From: Myroides sp.
GTDB lineage: Bacteria > Bacteroidota > Bacteroidia > Flavobacteriales > Flavobacteriaceae
Direction of reading: 5' to 3'
DNA length: 13,013 nucleotides
NCBI GenBank assembly: GCA_018384465.1
Contig: JAHAYQ010000032.1
Coordinates: forward strand, 1 to 13,013
Numbering within the stretch: position 1 is the stretch's first letter; every line of letters starts with the position of its first letter. Shown here one piece after another: positions 1-8,481 of the stretch. Below the pieces are notes generated by a model. The model ran no database searches and had not been told where the DNA came from. It saw nothing but the letters and a program-made list of their open reading frames with translations. A program made the translations under genes and the position numbers.

Positions 1-17
1 GACTCGGTTAATTATTA

Positions 18-1958
18 TTAGGCATCGATTTTAGCATACAATGCATTTTTTTCAATAAATTCTCTTCGTGGTGGTACCTCATCGCCCATTAACATAGAAA
101 ACACTCGATCTGCTTCTTGTAAATTGTCTAAGGTAATTTGTCGCAAGGTTCTGTGCTCTGGATTTAAAGTTGTTTCCCAAAGTTGTTCTGCATTCATTTC
201 CCCTAAACCTTTATAGCGTTGAACTGATGAACCTTGCCCCATTTGTTCCATTAATTCTAGGCGTTCCTCATCATTCCATGCATATTGCTTTTTTGTTCCT
301 TTTTTAACCATGTATAAAGGAGGTGTAGCAATATACACATATCCATTTTCAATTAGCTCACGCATATATCTAAAGAAGAATGTTAAAATCAACGTAGCAA
401 TGTGGCTTCCATCCACATCGGCATCACACATAATAACTACTTTGTGGTAACGCAATTTAGTTAAATTCAAAGCCTTGCTATCTTCTTCTGTACCAATGGT
501 TACTCCAAGAGCGGTAAAAATATTACGAATTTCCTCGTTTTCGAATACTTTATGCCCCATGGCTTTTTCTACGTTCAAAATTTTACCTCGCAACGGCATA
601 ATCGCTTGAAAATTACGATCACGACCTTGTTTGGCTGTTCCACCTGCCGAGTCTCCCTCGACAAAGAAAATCTCACATTTTTCAGGATCTTGTTCAGAAC
701 AGTCAGATAATTTACCTGGTAAACCGCCACCGCTCATTACCGTTTTACGCTGCACCATTTCACGTGCTTTTTTTGCTGCGTGACGTGCTTGTGCTGCTAA
801 GATTACTTTTTGAACAATGGTTTTAGCATCTGCTGGATTTTCCTCTAAATAGGCTTCCAACATATCTGCGACAGCCTGAGAAACTGGCGAAACTACTTCA
901 CGGTTACCTAATTTAGTTTTGGTTTGTCCTTCGAACTGAGGTTCCATTACTTTTACCGATACAATAGCGGTTAATCCTTCACGGAAATCATCCCCAGTAA
1001 TTTCAAATTTTAATTTATCTAACAAGCCAGACGCATCGGCATATTTTTTCAAGGTACGGGTTAATCCCATACGGAATCCTTGTAAGTGGGTTCCACCTTC
1101 GTGGGTATTGATGTTGTTAACGTACGAATAGATGTTTTCAGAATAACTATCGTTATAAATCAAGGCAACTTCAACAGGAACTTCGCCATTTTCATTTTCC
1201 ATACTGATTACGCCACTGATAATTGGCACACGGTTACCGTCTAAAAAGCGTACATATTCTTTTAATCCTTCTTTTGAATGAAAGGTTTCATTTTTTGCTT
1301 GTCCATTTTCATCCACTTCACGTAAATCGGTTAACGTAATAGTTAATCCCTTATTTAAGAAGGATAATTCGCGCAAACGGGCTGCTAAGATATCATACGA
1401 ATACTCTAACGTTTGGGTAAAAATGGTTGCGTCAGGTTTAAAAGTAACTTTTGTACCTGTTATATTAGTATCTCCTACGGAACGCACCGGATAAATTGCC
1501 TTACCACATTCATACTCTTGTTCCCACACTTTGCCATCGCGGTGAACTTCTGCACGCAAATGCTGTGACAATGCGTTTACACACGATACCCCTACCCCGT
1601 GCAAACCACCAGAAACTTTATATGAATCTTTATCGAACTTACCTCCAGCTCCAATTTTGGTCATTACCACCTCTAATGCAGATACGCCTTCTTTTTTGTG
1701 CATATCTACCGGGATTCCACGACCGTTATCTTGTACTGAAATTGAATTGTCTTGATTGATGATTACCTGAATGGAATCACAATGGCCTGCCAAAGCCTCA
1801 TCGATAGAGTTATCAACAACTTCGTAAACCAAATGGTGTAAACCGCGTGGTCCTACATCACCAATATACATTGATGGACGCATGCGCACGTGTTCCATAC
1901 CCTCTAAGGCCTGAATACTATCGGCCGAATACGAATTTTTCTTTATTTCTTCACTCAT
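18..1958 (-). CDS. gyrB: DNA gyrase subunit B (type IIA topoisomerase ATPase subunit)
   Basis: GyrB is the ATPase subunit of the cytoplasmic A2B2 gyrase, which introduces negative supercoils into DNA using ATP. The 646-residue protein is complete. The GHKL ATPase domain shows the catalytic Glu/Asn region EVVDN (46-50), DNGRGIP (77-83) and the ATP-lid GGLHGVG (117-123). The transducer domain follows, with the QTKTKLGN switch-lysine loop near 345-352. The TOPRIM domain carries EGDSAGG (434-440) and the metal-binding DADVDGSH (512-519), and the C-terminal tail has QRYKGLGEMN (580-589). It lacks the roughly 170-residue insertion of the 804-residue E. coli protein, as is usual in Bacteroidota. ParE is the main alternative, but the N-terminus (SADSIQALEGMEHVRMRPSMY) and the overall pattern favour GyrB. 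Asp436 matches E. coli Asp426; the position of E. coli Lys447 is Arg457. The start fits the family N-terminus and lies about 30 bp from a putative -7 box. Confidence 0.97.
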   Translation of the reverse strand: MSEEIKKNSYSADSIQALEGMEHVRMRPSMYIGDVGPRGLHHLVYEVVDNSIDEALAGHCDSIQVIINQDNSISVQDNGRGIPVDMHKKEGVSALEVVMTKIGAGGKFDKDSYKVSGGLHGVGVSCVNALSQHLRAEVHRDGKVWEQEYECGKAIYPVRSVGDTNITGTKVTFKPDATIFTQTLEYSYDILAARLRELSFLNKGLTITLTDLREVDENGQAKNETFHSKEGLKEYVRFLDGNRVPIISGVISMENENGEVPVEVALIYNDSYSENIYSYVNNINTHEGGTHLQGFRMGLTRTLKKYADASGLLDKLKFEITGDDFREGLTAIVSVKVMEPQFEGQTKTKLGNREVVSPVSQAVADMLEAYLEENPADAKTIVQKVILAAQARHAAKKAREMVQRKTVMSGGGLPGKLSDCSEQDPEKCEIFFVEGDSAGGTAKQGRDRNFQAIMPLRGKILNVEKAMGHKVFENEEIRNIFTALGVTIGTEEDSKALNLTKLRYHKVVIMCDADVDGSHIATLILTFFFRYMRELIENGYVYIATPPLYMVKKGTKKQYAWNDEERLELMEQMGQGSSVQRYKGLGEMNAEQLWETTLNPEHRTLRQITLDNLQEADRVFSMLMGDEVPPRREFIEKNALYAKIDA

Positions 1959-1989
1959 AATTATTAGGTGTACTATAAATACTAAACAA

Positions 1990-1997
1990 CAAATATA
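1990..1997 (-). promoter_or_regulatory. Putative gyrB promoter, Bacteroidota -7 box
   Basis: On the minus strand this reads TATATTTG, an exact match to the Bacteroidota primary-sigma -7 consensus TAnnTTTG. It lies about 31 bp upstream of the gyrB start, leaving a plausible short leader. I see no TTG -33 element at the usual distance, so the call rests on one box. It suggests gyrB can be transcribed independently of the Gre-like gene upstream. Confidence 0.4.
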
Positions 1998-2072
1998 CGA
2001 AATTTTGATGAATTTACCGCATTTAAACGCATTTATTGTCTATGAAGTTATGAACAGCAGAACGACTTAAAA

Positions 2073-2522
2073 CTAAAAAATTTGGAAGATTTTATAGGTT
2101 AAACCATTAAATAGGATTTCAGCGTTTACTTGTTTACCTGTTAAATGTTGTACAAGAGGTGCTTGTGGCGAAACACAAAACACCTTTTCACCCTGAAAAA
2201 CAAAAGGTTGCAACGACACACCTATAAAAAACACTCCGAAATTTGTTTGAACCACACTGCCAAGACCTACTTTTTTGTGTATAACATCTGTAGGGATCTT
2301 TTGTGCGGTGCTTAATACGTGAAGCTGTTGTTGCAATTTTGCAGCAAGTTTTTCTTGTTCAAGATGCATCATAGCAAGGCCTGTTTCATGTTTATCACCA
2401 GCTGAGCTTTTAGCATCATTTTGCGCATCAAGTGTTAATGCATTTATTTGATGTTGTAAACTTTGAATTTGTTTTTGTAATTGGCTTATCACAGCATTTT
2501 TCAATTGGGCTTTATCCATCAT
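2073..2522 (-). CDS. GreA/GreB-like transcription factor (RNA polymerase secondary-channel type)
   Basis: The 149-residue protein has the two-part plan of Gre factors. Residues 3-70 are a Gln/Leu-rich, probably coiled-coil hairpin. Residues 85-149 resemble the FKBP-like Gre C-terminal domain: VGLGSVVQTN (85-94), then VSPQAPLVQHLTGK (117-130), comparable to the GreA SPxxxxLxGK segment, and a final YKIFQI strand. At the hairpin tip GDKHE (42-46) has the same spacing as GDLKE in E. coli GreA, whose Asp41 and Glu44 position the catalytic Mg2+ in transcript cleavage. Asp43 and Glu46 would be the equivalents. Its length is near GreA (158) and longer than Rnk. Similar flavobacterial proteins are, as I recall, often misnamed '3-oxoacyl-ACP synthase'; nothing here supports that name. 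It lies 114 bp upstream of gyrB and 87 bp after a terminator, with no clear promoter of its own. The fold call is fairly secure; cleavage activity is inferred. Confidence 0.7.
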   Translation of the reverse strand: MMDKAQLKNAVISQLQKQIQSLQHQINALTLDAQNDAKSSAGDKHETGLAMMHLEQEKLAAKLQQQLHVLSTAQKIPTDVIHKKVGLGSVVQTNFGVFFIGVSLQPFVFQGEKVFCVSPQAPLVQHLTGKQVNAEILFNGLTYKIFQIF

Positions 2523-2552
2523 CCATCGCTATTGTTAATTAGATCTGTTTTA

Positions 2553-2588
2553 AAAAGCAAAACTCCGGTTGTTTATAAACCACCGGAG
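2553..2588 (-). terminator. Rho-independent terminator of the TPR/barrel operon
   Basis: Positions 2563-2588 form a 26-base inverted repeat in which 12 of 13 pairs match, including a CTCCGG/CCGGAG arm at the base. Because the repeat continues to its centre, the real hairpin must open a few central bases as a loop. Read on the minus strand it is followed at 2562-2553 by TTTTGCTTTT, a T-rich tail. It begins about 20 bases past the stop of the beta-barrel gene. The plus-strand tail (CTTTCGCTT) is poorer, so the minus-strand direction is favoured. Confidence 0.8.
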
Positions 2589-2609
2589 CTTTCGCTTACT
2601 TATTAACTG

Positions 2610-4352
2610 TTAAAAATCGAATTTATACATAGCGCCTCCTAAGACTTGGAAACCTTGCACGCGGTATTGATTAAAGCGAAAGTAATTTTCGTTGGCTAAA
2701 TTCAGTCCTTTTACAAACACCGTCCATTGTGTAGTTGGTCGGTAACCCACTGTTAAATTTAAATCGTAATAATCACCTAATTTAATATCATCTGGCATCG
2801 GTAACGATTCTATACCACTAAACTCATATCGTTGCCCTACAAAAGCCAAGTCGGCATTGGCAAACCATTGGTTGGTAAAATTATAAAGCACGTTTAAATT
2901 TAATTTACCTTGTGGTAAATGAAAGGCATTTTTATAATTTTTTACGCTGTAGTTATTAAACTCACCCGATATTCCTACTTTGGCTTTGTTTGAAAAATCA
3001 AAATTCAGCTCTCCATAGAAACTCAACGTATTAACATCGTCGTAAATTAAGCCGAATGAGTTGCCGTATTGATAGCCTTGCTTGTTTAACAAATTAATAT
3101 CGTATGGGTTAATGGTAAATAGTGCTTTATCTTTTTCTGCTTTATAACTTGCTCGTACGTTGTACGATAAATTATGGTATAGCTTCCCTTTTAATCCTCC
3201 GTAAAAATCATAATTAGTTTTGGTTGGCATCAATTCAAACGAAGGTGCTAAAAAAGGATTTTCCTCTGCTAAATCGGCATACGAATTTTGTTTTACGCCC
3301 CCCACTGCACCTACATATGCTTGCACAATATCGGGTACCAAATTAAAATTAGCTTTTACCATAGGATAAATTGCTAAAGAATTATCTTCAACACCATTTT
3401 CTTTTCCTAAAATATAGGTTAATCCCACGCCTAATTCTAAAGAATAGGTAGGATCAAAAAATTTGATGCTTGGGTTTACAGACAAATTGAAATAATTGTA
3501 TTTATCTGCCAAATTATCAATACCATTATTTGCAAATTGTGTATTGACGTAATCGGCTTCCAAATTTACGTATACTGTTTGGTTAGGCAATTCTACATTA
3601 AATTTTGGAGCTAATACAAATCTGCTTTCTTTGCTGCTGTAATCGTCCCAAAAGTATTTGTAAGAAGCTTCTACTTTTTCAAAAGCCCCTACATAACTTT
3701 CAAAGCCTGCGTTGACATGTACATCGTTATATTTTTGTAATGGATCTACCATATCGAAGTTAAAATTCGATACATAAAAATCTGCAGGTGTACCGTACCA
3801 ATTGTATTTAGAAGCCATGGCTCCAAATTGCGCATTCCATTGGTTGTTTTCGTTTCGCTGACCTACAAAGAAATCTAAGTTTGATTTACTGTATGCATCG
3901 TCTAATTCTACATCTTTAATTTTTCCATCGGACGATAAATGTTTCAACAAGCCACCTACGTACATATTTTTTGAGCCAATTTGCTCTACGATACCCAATT
4001 CACCACGTATTGTATTAAAGTTACCATAGCTAAACAAGGCGTAATTGTTGTAAAAATGAGCCAAAGAATCATTATCAACTGCAGCAGCTTCTCCTTTAGC
4101 AGGTGCAAAAGTTGAAGCTACCGGAACAGAAAAAATAGTATATTTTACTTCTTTTTTCTGATTGATGTCTTGATCGTCAATCAACGGATTGTCGTTAATT
4201 TTAAACGCATCGTTTAACGTTGCCTGATACTCTGACGTAACGTTAATAACTTCGGTGCCTACTGTTGTTTTTTTATCTTTATCGTCTTGTGCGTTTGCCT
4301 GATTAGCAAAAAACGCAGTCATTATAGTGATACTGTATAAGTACTTTTTCAT
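2610..4352 (-). CDS. Outer-membrane beta-barrel protein, TonB-receptor-like but without a recognisable plug
   Basis: The 580-residue protein has a signal peptide (1-21, cleavage likely after ANA before QDD). A hydrophilic segment follows to about residue 80 (TEVINVTSEYQATLNDAF and onward). The rest consists of alternating, aromatic-rich beta-strand segments typical of a transmembrane barrel. The C-terminus (KGLNLANENYFRFNQYRV, then GGAMYKFDF) resembles TonB-dependent receptor barrels and ends in the terminal Phe favoured for BAM-dependent insertion. Receptors of that class are usually 650-1000 residues with a plug of about 120 residues; here there is neither the plug's GV/IRG motif nor room for one. 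The ligand is unknown. The start lies 6 bp after the stop of the TPR gene, so the two are probably co-transcribed and may work together at the outer membrane. Automated annotation would probably say 'TonB-dependent receptor'; an active TonB-driven gate is doubtful. Confidence 0.75.
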   Translation of the reverse strand: MKKYLYSITIMTAFFANQANAQDDKDKKTTVGTEVINVTSEYQATLNDAFKINDNPLIDDQDINQKKEVKYTIFSVPVASTFAPAKGEAAAVDNDSLAHFYNNYALFSYGNFNTIRGELGIVEQIGSKNMYVGGLLKHLSSDGKIKDVELDDAYSKSNLDFFVGQRNENNQWNAQFGAMASKYNWYGTPADFYVSNFNFDMVDPLQKYNDVHVNAGFESYVGAFEKVEASYKYFWDDYSSKESRFVLAPKFNVELPNQTVYVNLEADYVNTQFANNGIDNLADKYNYFNLSVNPSIKFFDPTYSLELGVGLTYILGKENGVEDNSLAIYPMVKANFNLVPDIVQAYVGAVGGVKQNSYADLAEENPFLAPSFELMPTKTNYDFYGGLKGKLYHNLSYNVRASYKAEKDKALFTINPYDINLLNKQGYQYGNSFGLIYDDVNTLSFYGELNFDFSNKAKVGISGEFNNYSVKNYKNAFHLPQGKLNLNVLYNFTNQWFANADLAFVGQRYEFSGIESLPMPDDIKLGDYYDLNLTVGYRPTTQWTVFVKGLNLANENYFRFNQYRVQGFQVLGGAMYKFDF

Positions 4353-4358
4353 ATCAAA

Positions 4359-7300
4359 TTATTTAACCGATGAATTACGTTTGGCTTCTTCTGTTTTAAT
4401 TTTAGAAAGTTCTGTTTGCGCTTCGTTTACCACATCTGAAAACTCTGCAGCATTATCAATAACACTTTCCAAAATATAAGTTGCCTGATAACTATCTTTT
4501 AACTGGTAGAAATTTTTTGCTAACAATACCAAGCCTTTGGCGTTATAGTATTTGTATGCTGAATATTCTTTCACCAATTTTTCGACCACTTTATTAGAAG
4601 CTTCGTATTTTTTATCCGCATTTTTAAAATAGGCGTCATAATAAAGTGCCTCTGCCTTTAGATCAGCCGTGCCAATGGTATTTAACTGTTCATATAACTT
4701 ACGGGCATTGCTCATATCGTTATTCTTTACAGCAACACGAGCGCTAATTGCGGTAGCGTCAGCTTTAATACGCTTGTCAACCTTTGTGTTAGCAACCAAT
4801 AAGTTTGCATATTTGGCCGCGGTAGCTGTATCGTTGTTTTCGTACGCTAACTTCATCAGGTTAGATTGTGCAAACAATTTATTACTATCGTTACTTGAGT
4901 GGGTTTCTAACTGGCTCAACACACGTTGTGCATTGTTTTTATCTTTTTCGGTTAAGTATATATTAGCCAAACGCACCAACGTTTGTTCGGTATATTCTGA
5001 AGTTCCCTTTTTTAGAACTTCTTCATAATTAGCTTTTGCTTCAGCCGTTTTATTGTTACCGTAATTGATTTCGGCACTATTAAAATAAGCTTTTGTTGCA
5101 TGTAATCCGTTAGGATATGTACTTAAATAATCATTAAAGCTTTTTAAAGCAGCTTGATGATTGTTATTCGCCATTTGATTTTCAGCCGATGCATACACAT
5201 CATTTTCTAATTCTGCCGTGCTAATATCAACAAAATCCAATCCTTGAACCCACGACGCAAATTCGTTTGATCTACCAGAATCTAAATAAGCGATTCTTGC
5301 ATTTTGTACTGCTTCAATGGCATCTTGTGATCCCGGATAATCATTCACCACTTTCTTAAATCGTTCAATAGCTTTATCCACCTGATTGGCATTCACATAC
5401 ACAACACCTTGACGCAAAATAGCTTTAGAAACCAAATTTGATTGTGGATGGTTTGTTAGCAACTGGTTAAACGTTTCAATTGCCTTGTTGGTTTGGTTGG
5501 TATTAGCGTATGTACTACCTAATTCATAGATCGCATCATCTACCAAACTTGACGATTTATAAGTATTGATGAATTTTTGCAATTCGTCAATCTTTGTCGG
5601 TGTTTTATCAACAAAACCATACGAGATAGCTTTTTGATAGGCTGCATAATCTTTGTACGATGAATTACTGCTAATGATGGAATTATACATTTCCATAGCC
5701 GGCCAATATTGTTTGGTTACAAAATAGCCATCGGCTAATCTTAAAGTAGCATCGGCTTTTTTCGCCTCGTCTTTTACGACACCCAAATAATTTTTAAAAT
5801 GGGTATTGGCATTGCTGTAATTTTTTAATTTATAAGCTGCATATCCCAAATTATATTCCGCACTTTTATATTCAGGCGTAATTTGTGCTTGTGGCAGGTG
5901 TTTAAACGTAGTAAACGTCTGGTAAGCATCGCTAAAACGGTTTAGGGCATATTCGCTTTCTCCCCGCCAATACGTAGCACGTGCTACAAATTTGTTATCT
6001 TGACGTTCAGCAATAGATTTATTGAACATATTGTTTGCCAAGCTGAACTTTCCTTCATTAAAATATTCTACCCCTCGGTAAAACGTTACTTTTTGGTATG
6101 CCGCTTTATTTAAGGGCGTTCGGTTAGATTCTAACACGTCTAAAGCTGCTTGATAATTTTTTGTGGAGATATAAGAATCCACCAATAAATCATTCAGCTC
6201 TTGTTTATAAGGCGTATCAGGATATTTGACTAAGAAATCGGTAATCACTTCTGGTACACTTTTGTACGGATTTCCTATTTCATAACTCAATTTAGCATAA
6301 TTCGCAAAAGCGTCTTCTTGAATTCGCGTAGAAAAATCCATTTCCGAAGCATTTTTAAACGCGTTTAATGCCTGTGTTTTTTGTTCTAAATTTAAATAAC
6401 TCTCTCCTAAATGGTAATATGCATTTTGCGCTACTGCATCTTTTCCGCCTATAATTTTATTAAATTCTGAAACAGCTTTGCTGTAATCTTTTTGTTGGTA
6501 GTAAGAATATCCCAACTGATAAAAATCTACATTACTTAACTTGCCGTTTTTACCTTCGTAAGCTAACAAATACGGCAATGCTTTATCGTATTGTTTTAAA
6601 TTGAAATAACTTTCACCAATAATTTTAGATAATTCTGATTTTTCTTCGGCAGTAGCCTTTGGCATTTGCGCCAATCCTTCTTGTATCGCCTGATCAAAAT
6701 TACCGCTTTTAAACTGCATATCGGCTTTATAATACCCCATGCGTTCTTCGTACTTTTCAACCGACTCTACATTGGCAAAAAATTCGTTCGCTTGTTGGTA
6801 ATCATTATTAGCGTACGCAATATATCCTAAATAGTATTTTGCCTGATTGCCATACGTTCCGTTTAAATCTACTTGCTGTAAATAGGTTTTAGCACGTGCA
6901 TTATCTTTTTTATGGAAATAGGCATATCCTTTTTGAAAGTTAAAACGATCGGTATCGTTTGGACTTAAAATATCTTGATTGATCTTCTCGGCATAACGCA
7001 ACGCTTGTTCGTAATCGCCTTGTGAAAAGTAGAAATTACTTACGTCAATATAGGCTTGTGCTTGTTTGCTGCTGGTGGGATAATCGTAAATAAACTGACT
7101 GATTTTTTGTTCTGCACCGGGCTGACCTAATCGAATGGCGCAATTTGCGCTATAATATGCGCTTTCGGCTTGAATTTCATCGTTTTGATTGTTTATTTTT
7201 GTCCGATCAAACAACTGTTGCGCCATGGCATATTGCTGTTCGTTATATAAGTTTACTGCCTCGTAAAAATCTTTGTGTTCTTTAGTGTAATGGTACGATT

Positions 7301-7367
7301 GCTGTGCTTGCATTGACAAACCGCCCAACAAAAAAGACAAATATAAAAAATGATTCGCTTTTCGCAT
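4359..7367 (-). CDS. Large exported tetratricopeptide-repeat protein
   Basis: The 1002-residue protein has a Sec signal peptide (1-21, probable cleavage after MQA before QQ). There is no lipobox cysteine, so it is probably periplasmic rather than a lipoprotein. The rest is an almost continuous helical solenoid of degenerate TPRs. Recurrent units include GYSYYQQKDYSKAVSEFNKI and GYAAYKLKNYSNANTHFKNY. Several have the YPxS/HPxS turn of TPR_6/CpoB (YbgF)-type repeats, for example YPTS near 96-99, HPQS, YPGS and YPNG. TPR solenoids are protein-binding scaffolds; no enzymatic motif is visible. It is the first gene of a pair with the outer-membrane barrel gene 6 bp downstream, suggesting a role in envelope assembly or as a partner of that protein. 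The type IX secretion TPR protein SprE/PorW was considered, but that is a lipoprotein and this is not. The exact function is not known. Confidence 0.8.
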   Translation of the reverse strand: MRKANHFLYLSFLLGGLSMQAQQSYHYTKEHKDFYEAVNLYNEQQYAMAQQLFDRTKINNQNDEIQAESAYYSANCAIRLGQPGAEQKISQFIYDYPTSSKQAQAYIDVSNFYFSQGDYEQALRYAEKINQDILSPNDTDRFNFQKGYAYFHKKDNARAKTYLQQVDLNGTYGNQAKYYLGYIAYANNDYQQANEFFANVESVEKYEERMGYYKADMQFKSGNFDQAIQEGLAQMPKATAEEKSELSKIIGESYFNLKQYDKALPYLLAYEGKNGKLSNVDFYQLGYSYYQQKDYSKAVSEFNKIIGGKDAVAQNAYYHLGESYLNLEQKTQALNAFKNASEMDFSTRIQEDAFANYAKLSYEIGNPYKSVPEVITDFLVKYPDTPYKQELNDLLVDSYISTKNYQAALDVLESNRTPLNKAAYQKVTFYRGVEYFNEGKFSLANNMFNKSIAERQDNKFVARATYWRGESEYALNRFSDAYQTFTTFKHLPQAQITPEYKSAEYNLGYAAYKLKNYSNANTHFKNYLGVVKDEAKKADATLRLADGYFVTKQYWPAMEMYNSIISSNSSYKDYAAYQKAISYGFVDKTPTKIDELQKFINTYKSSSLVDDAIYELGSTYANTNQTNKAIETFNQLLTNHPQSNLVSKAILRQGVVYVNANQVDKAIERFKKVVNDYPGSQDAIEAVQNARIAYLDSGRSNEFASWVQGLDFVDISTAELENDVYASAENQMANNNHQAALKSFNDYLSTYPNGLHATKAYFNSAEINYGNNKTAEAKANYEEVLKKGTSEYTEQTLVRLANIYLTEKDKNNAQRVLSQLETHSSNDSNKLFAQSNLMKLAYENNDTATAAKYANLLVANTKVDKRIKADATAISARVAVKNNDMSNARKLYEQLNTIGTADLKAEALYYDAYFKNADKKYEASNKVVEKLVKEYSAYKYYNAKGLVLLAKNFYQLKDSYQATYILESVIDNAAEFSDVVNEAQTELSKIKTEEAKRNSSVK

Positions 7368-7389
7368 TTCAACTATTTTTTTTAAGAAT

Positions 7390-7397
7390 CAAATATA
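7390..7397 (-). promoter_or_regulatory. Putative promoter of the TPR/barrel operon, -7 box
   Basis: On the minus strand this reads TATATTTG, matching TAnnTTTG and identical to the box before gyrB. It lies about 22 bp upstream of the TPR gene start. No TTG -33 element is evident at normal spacing, so the support is one motif plus position. Confidence 0.4.
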
Positions 7398-7471
7398 TTA
7401 AAATTATCTATAGTAAGGTAACGCTTTTTACGAATATTAATTGTTTAACTGCTGTAAAATGTTGTAAATAA

Positions 7472-7501
7472 AAAAGCAACCATCTGCCGATGATTGCTTT
7501 T
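7472..7501 (-). terminator. Hairpin terminator after the transketolase operon
   Basis: AAAAGCAA (7472-7479) pairs with TTGCTTTT (7494-7501), and CATC (7481-7484) pairs with GATG (7489-7492) around a TGCC loop, with one C/A mismatch between the two arms. On the minus strand the stem runs into a T-rich tail (TTTTTATTTA). It starts about 25 bases past the stop of the transketolase C-terminal subunit gene, so it should end that transcript. The A/T flanks are nearly symmetric, so it could act in both directions. Confidence 0.75.
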
Positions 7502-7526
7502 AAAATGTATAATTAAAAAGTAAATG

Positions 7527-8480
7527 CTATTTTCTTGCGATTACTTTTTTTGCCTTTTCGATAATTGATTGTGCGTTTAAACCATATTTTTCCATCAAAG
7601 ATTCAGGTGTTCCTGATTCTCCGAAAACATCGTTTACTGCTACAAATTCTTGCGGTGTTGGTTTGTTTAAGGCTAAAACACCTGAAACGCTTTCGCCTAA
7701 ACCTCCTAAATAGTTATGCTCTTCAGCAGTTACAATACAGCCTGTTTTACCAACCGATTGTAAAATGGCTTCTTCGTCTAGTGGTTTAATAGTATGTATA
7801 TTGATAACCTCAGCTGAAATTCCTTCTTTTTCTAATTCTTCGGCAGCTTGTAAGGCTTCCCAAACCAAATGACCTGTTGCAACAATGGTAACATCGGTTC
7901 CTTCTGAAAGCACTACAGCTTTACCAATTTCAAAAGGCATGTCTTCTGGGATAAAATTAGGAACCACCGGGCGACCAAAACGCAAATAAACCGGCCCCTC
8001 ATGGTCAGCAATAGCTAATGTAGCTGCTTTTGTTTGGTTGTAATCACAGGTATTAATTACGGTCATTCCAGGTAACATTTTCATTAAACCGATATCTTCT
8101 AAAATTTGGTGTGTGGCACCGTCTTCACCCAACGTTAATCCGGCATGCGATGCACATATTTTTACATTCTTCTCTGAATAGGCAACAGATTGACGAATTT
8201 GATCGTACACGCGACCTGTAGAAAAGTTAGCAAATGTACCTGTAAACGGAATTTTTCCACCAATAGTCATACCAGCAGCTAAACCAATCATATTGGCTTC
8301 GGCAATACCTACCTGAAAAAAACGATCGGGATGATTCTTTTTAAAATCGTCCATTTTTAATGAACCAATTAAATCGGCACACAAGGCAACCACGTTTTCA
8401 TTTTTTTGCCCTAATTCTGTTAATCCTGCTCCGAAACCCGAACGGGTATCTTTACTACCTAAGTTTGTATATTTTTTCAT
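7527..8480 (-). CDS. Transketolase, C-terminal subunit (pyrimidine-binding and C-terminal domains)
   Basis: This 317-residue protein is the second half of a split transketolase. With the N-terminal subunit encoded 1.5 kb upstream it should form the thiamine-diphosphate enzyme that moves two-carbon ketol units between sugar phosphates in the cytoplasmic pentose phosphate pathway. The pyrimidine-binding domain contains FQVGIAEANM (55-64), with Glu61 as the cofactor-activating glutamate, and HAGLTLGEDGATHQ (112-125). The C-terminal domain carries TAEEHNYLGGLGE (251-263) and FGESGTPE (286-293). The TPP pyrophosphate-binding half is absent and is supplied by the other gene. DXS and the E1-beta subunits of 2-oxoacid dehydrogenases share the fold, but the HAGLTLGEDGATHQ region and the adjacent N-terminal half favour transketolase. 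The start lies 1 bp beyond the stop of the preceding secreted-protein gene, which implies translational coupling. A terminator follows. Confidence 0.93.
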   Translation of the reverse strand: MKKYTNLGSKDTRSGFGAGLTELGQKNENVVALCADLIGSLKMDDFKKNHPDRFFQVGIAEANMIGLAAGMTIGGKIPFTGTFANFSTGRVYDQIRQSVAYSEKNVKICASHAGLTLGEDGATHQILEDIGLMKMLPGMTVINTCDYNQTKAATLAIADHEGPVYLRFGRPVVPNFIPEDMPFEIGKAVVLSEGTDVTIVATGHLVWEALQAAEELEKEGISAEVINIHTIKPLDEEAILQSVGKTGCIVTAEEHNYLGGLGESVSGVLALNKPTPQEFVAVNDVFGESGTPESLMEKYGLNAQSIIEKAKKVIARK

Positions 8481-8481
8481 T

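Noticed and set aside
1496..1759. 87-codon plus-strand reading frame inside gyrB
   Set aside because: It lies entirely antisense to the well-supported gyrB, has no recognisable domain and no promoter; it is a shadow frame.
2073..2522. Reading the 149-residue protein as a 3-oxoacyl-ACP synthase
   Set aside because: The length is far too short and no ketosynthase active-site motifs are present; the layout is Gre-like.
4669..5028. 119-codon plus-strand reading frame inside the TPR gene
   Set aside because: It is antisense to the TPR protein. Its hydrophobic character follows from reading Ala/Lys/Asn-rich helices in reverse; no family is recognisable.
4359..7367. Identification of the TPR protein as SprE/PorW of the type IX secretion system
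   Set aside because: SprE/PorW is a lipoprotein; this protein has no lipobox cysteine after its signal peptide, and no other type IX gene is nearby.
7565..7789. 74-codon plus-strand frame inside the transketolase C-terminal gene
   Set aside because: It is antisense to conserved transketolase sequence and has no start context or domain.
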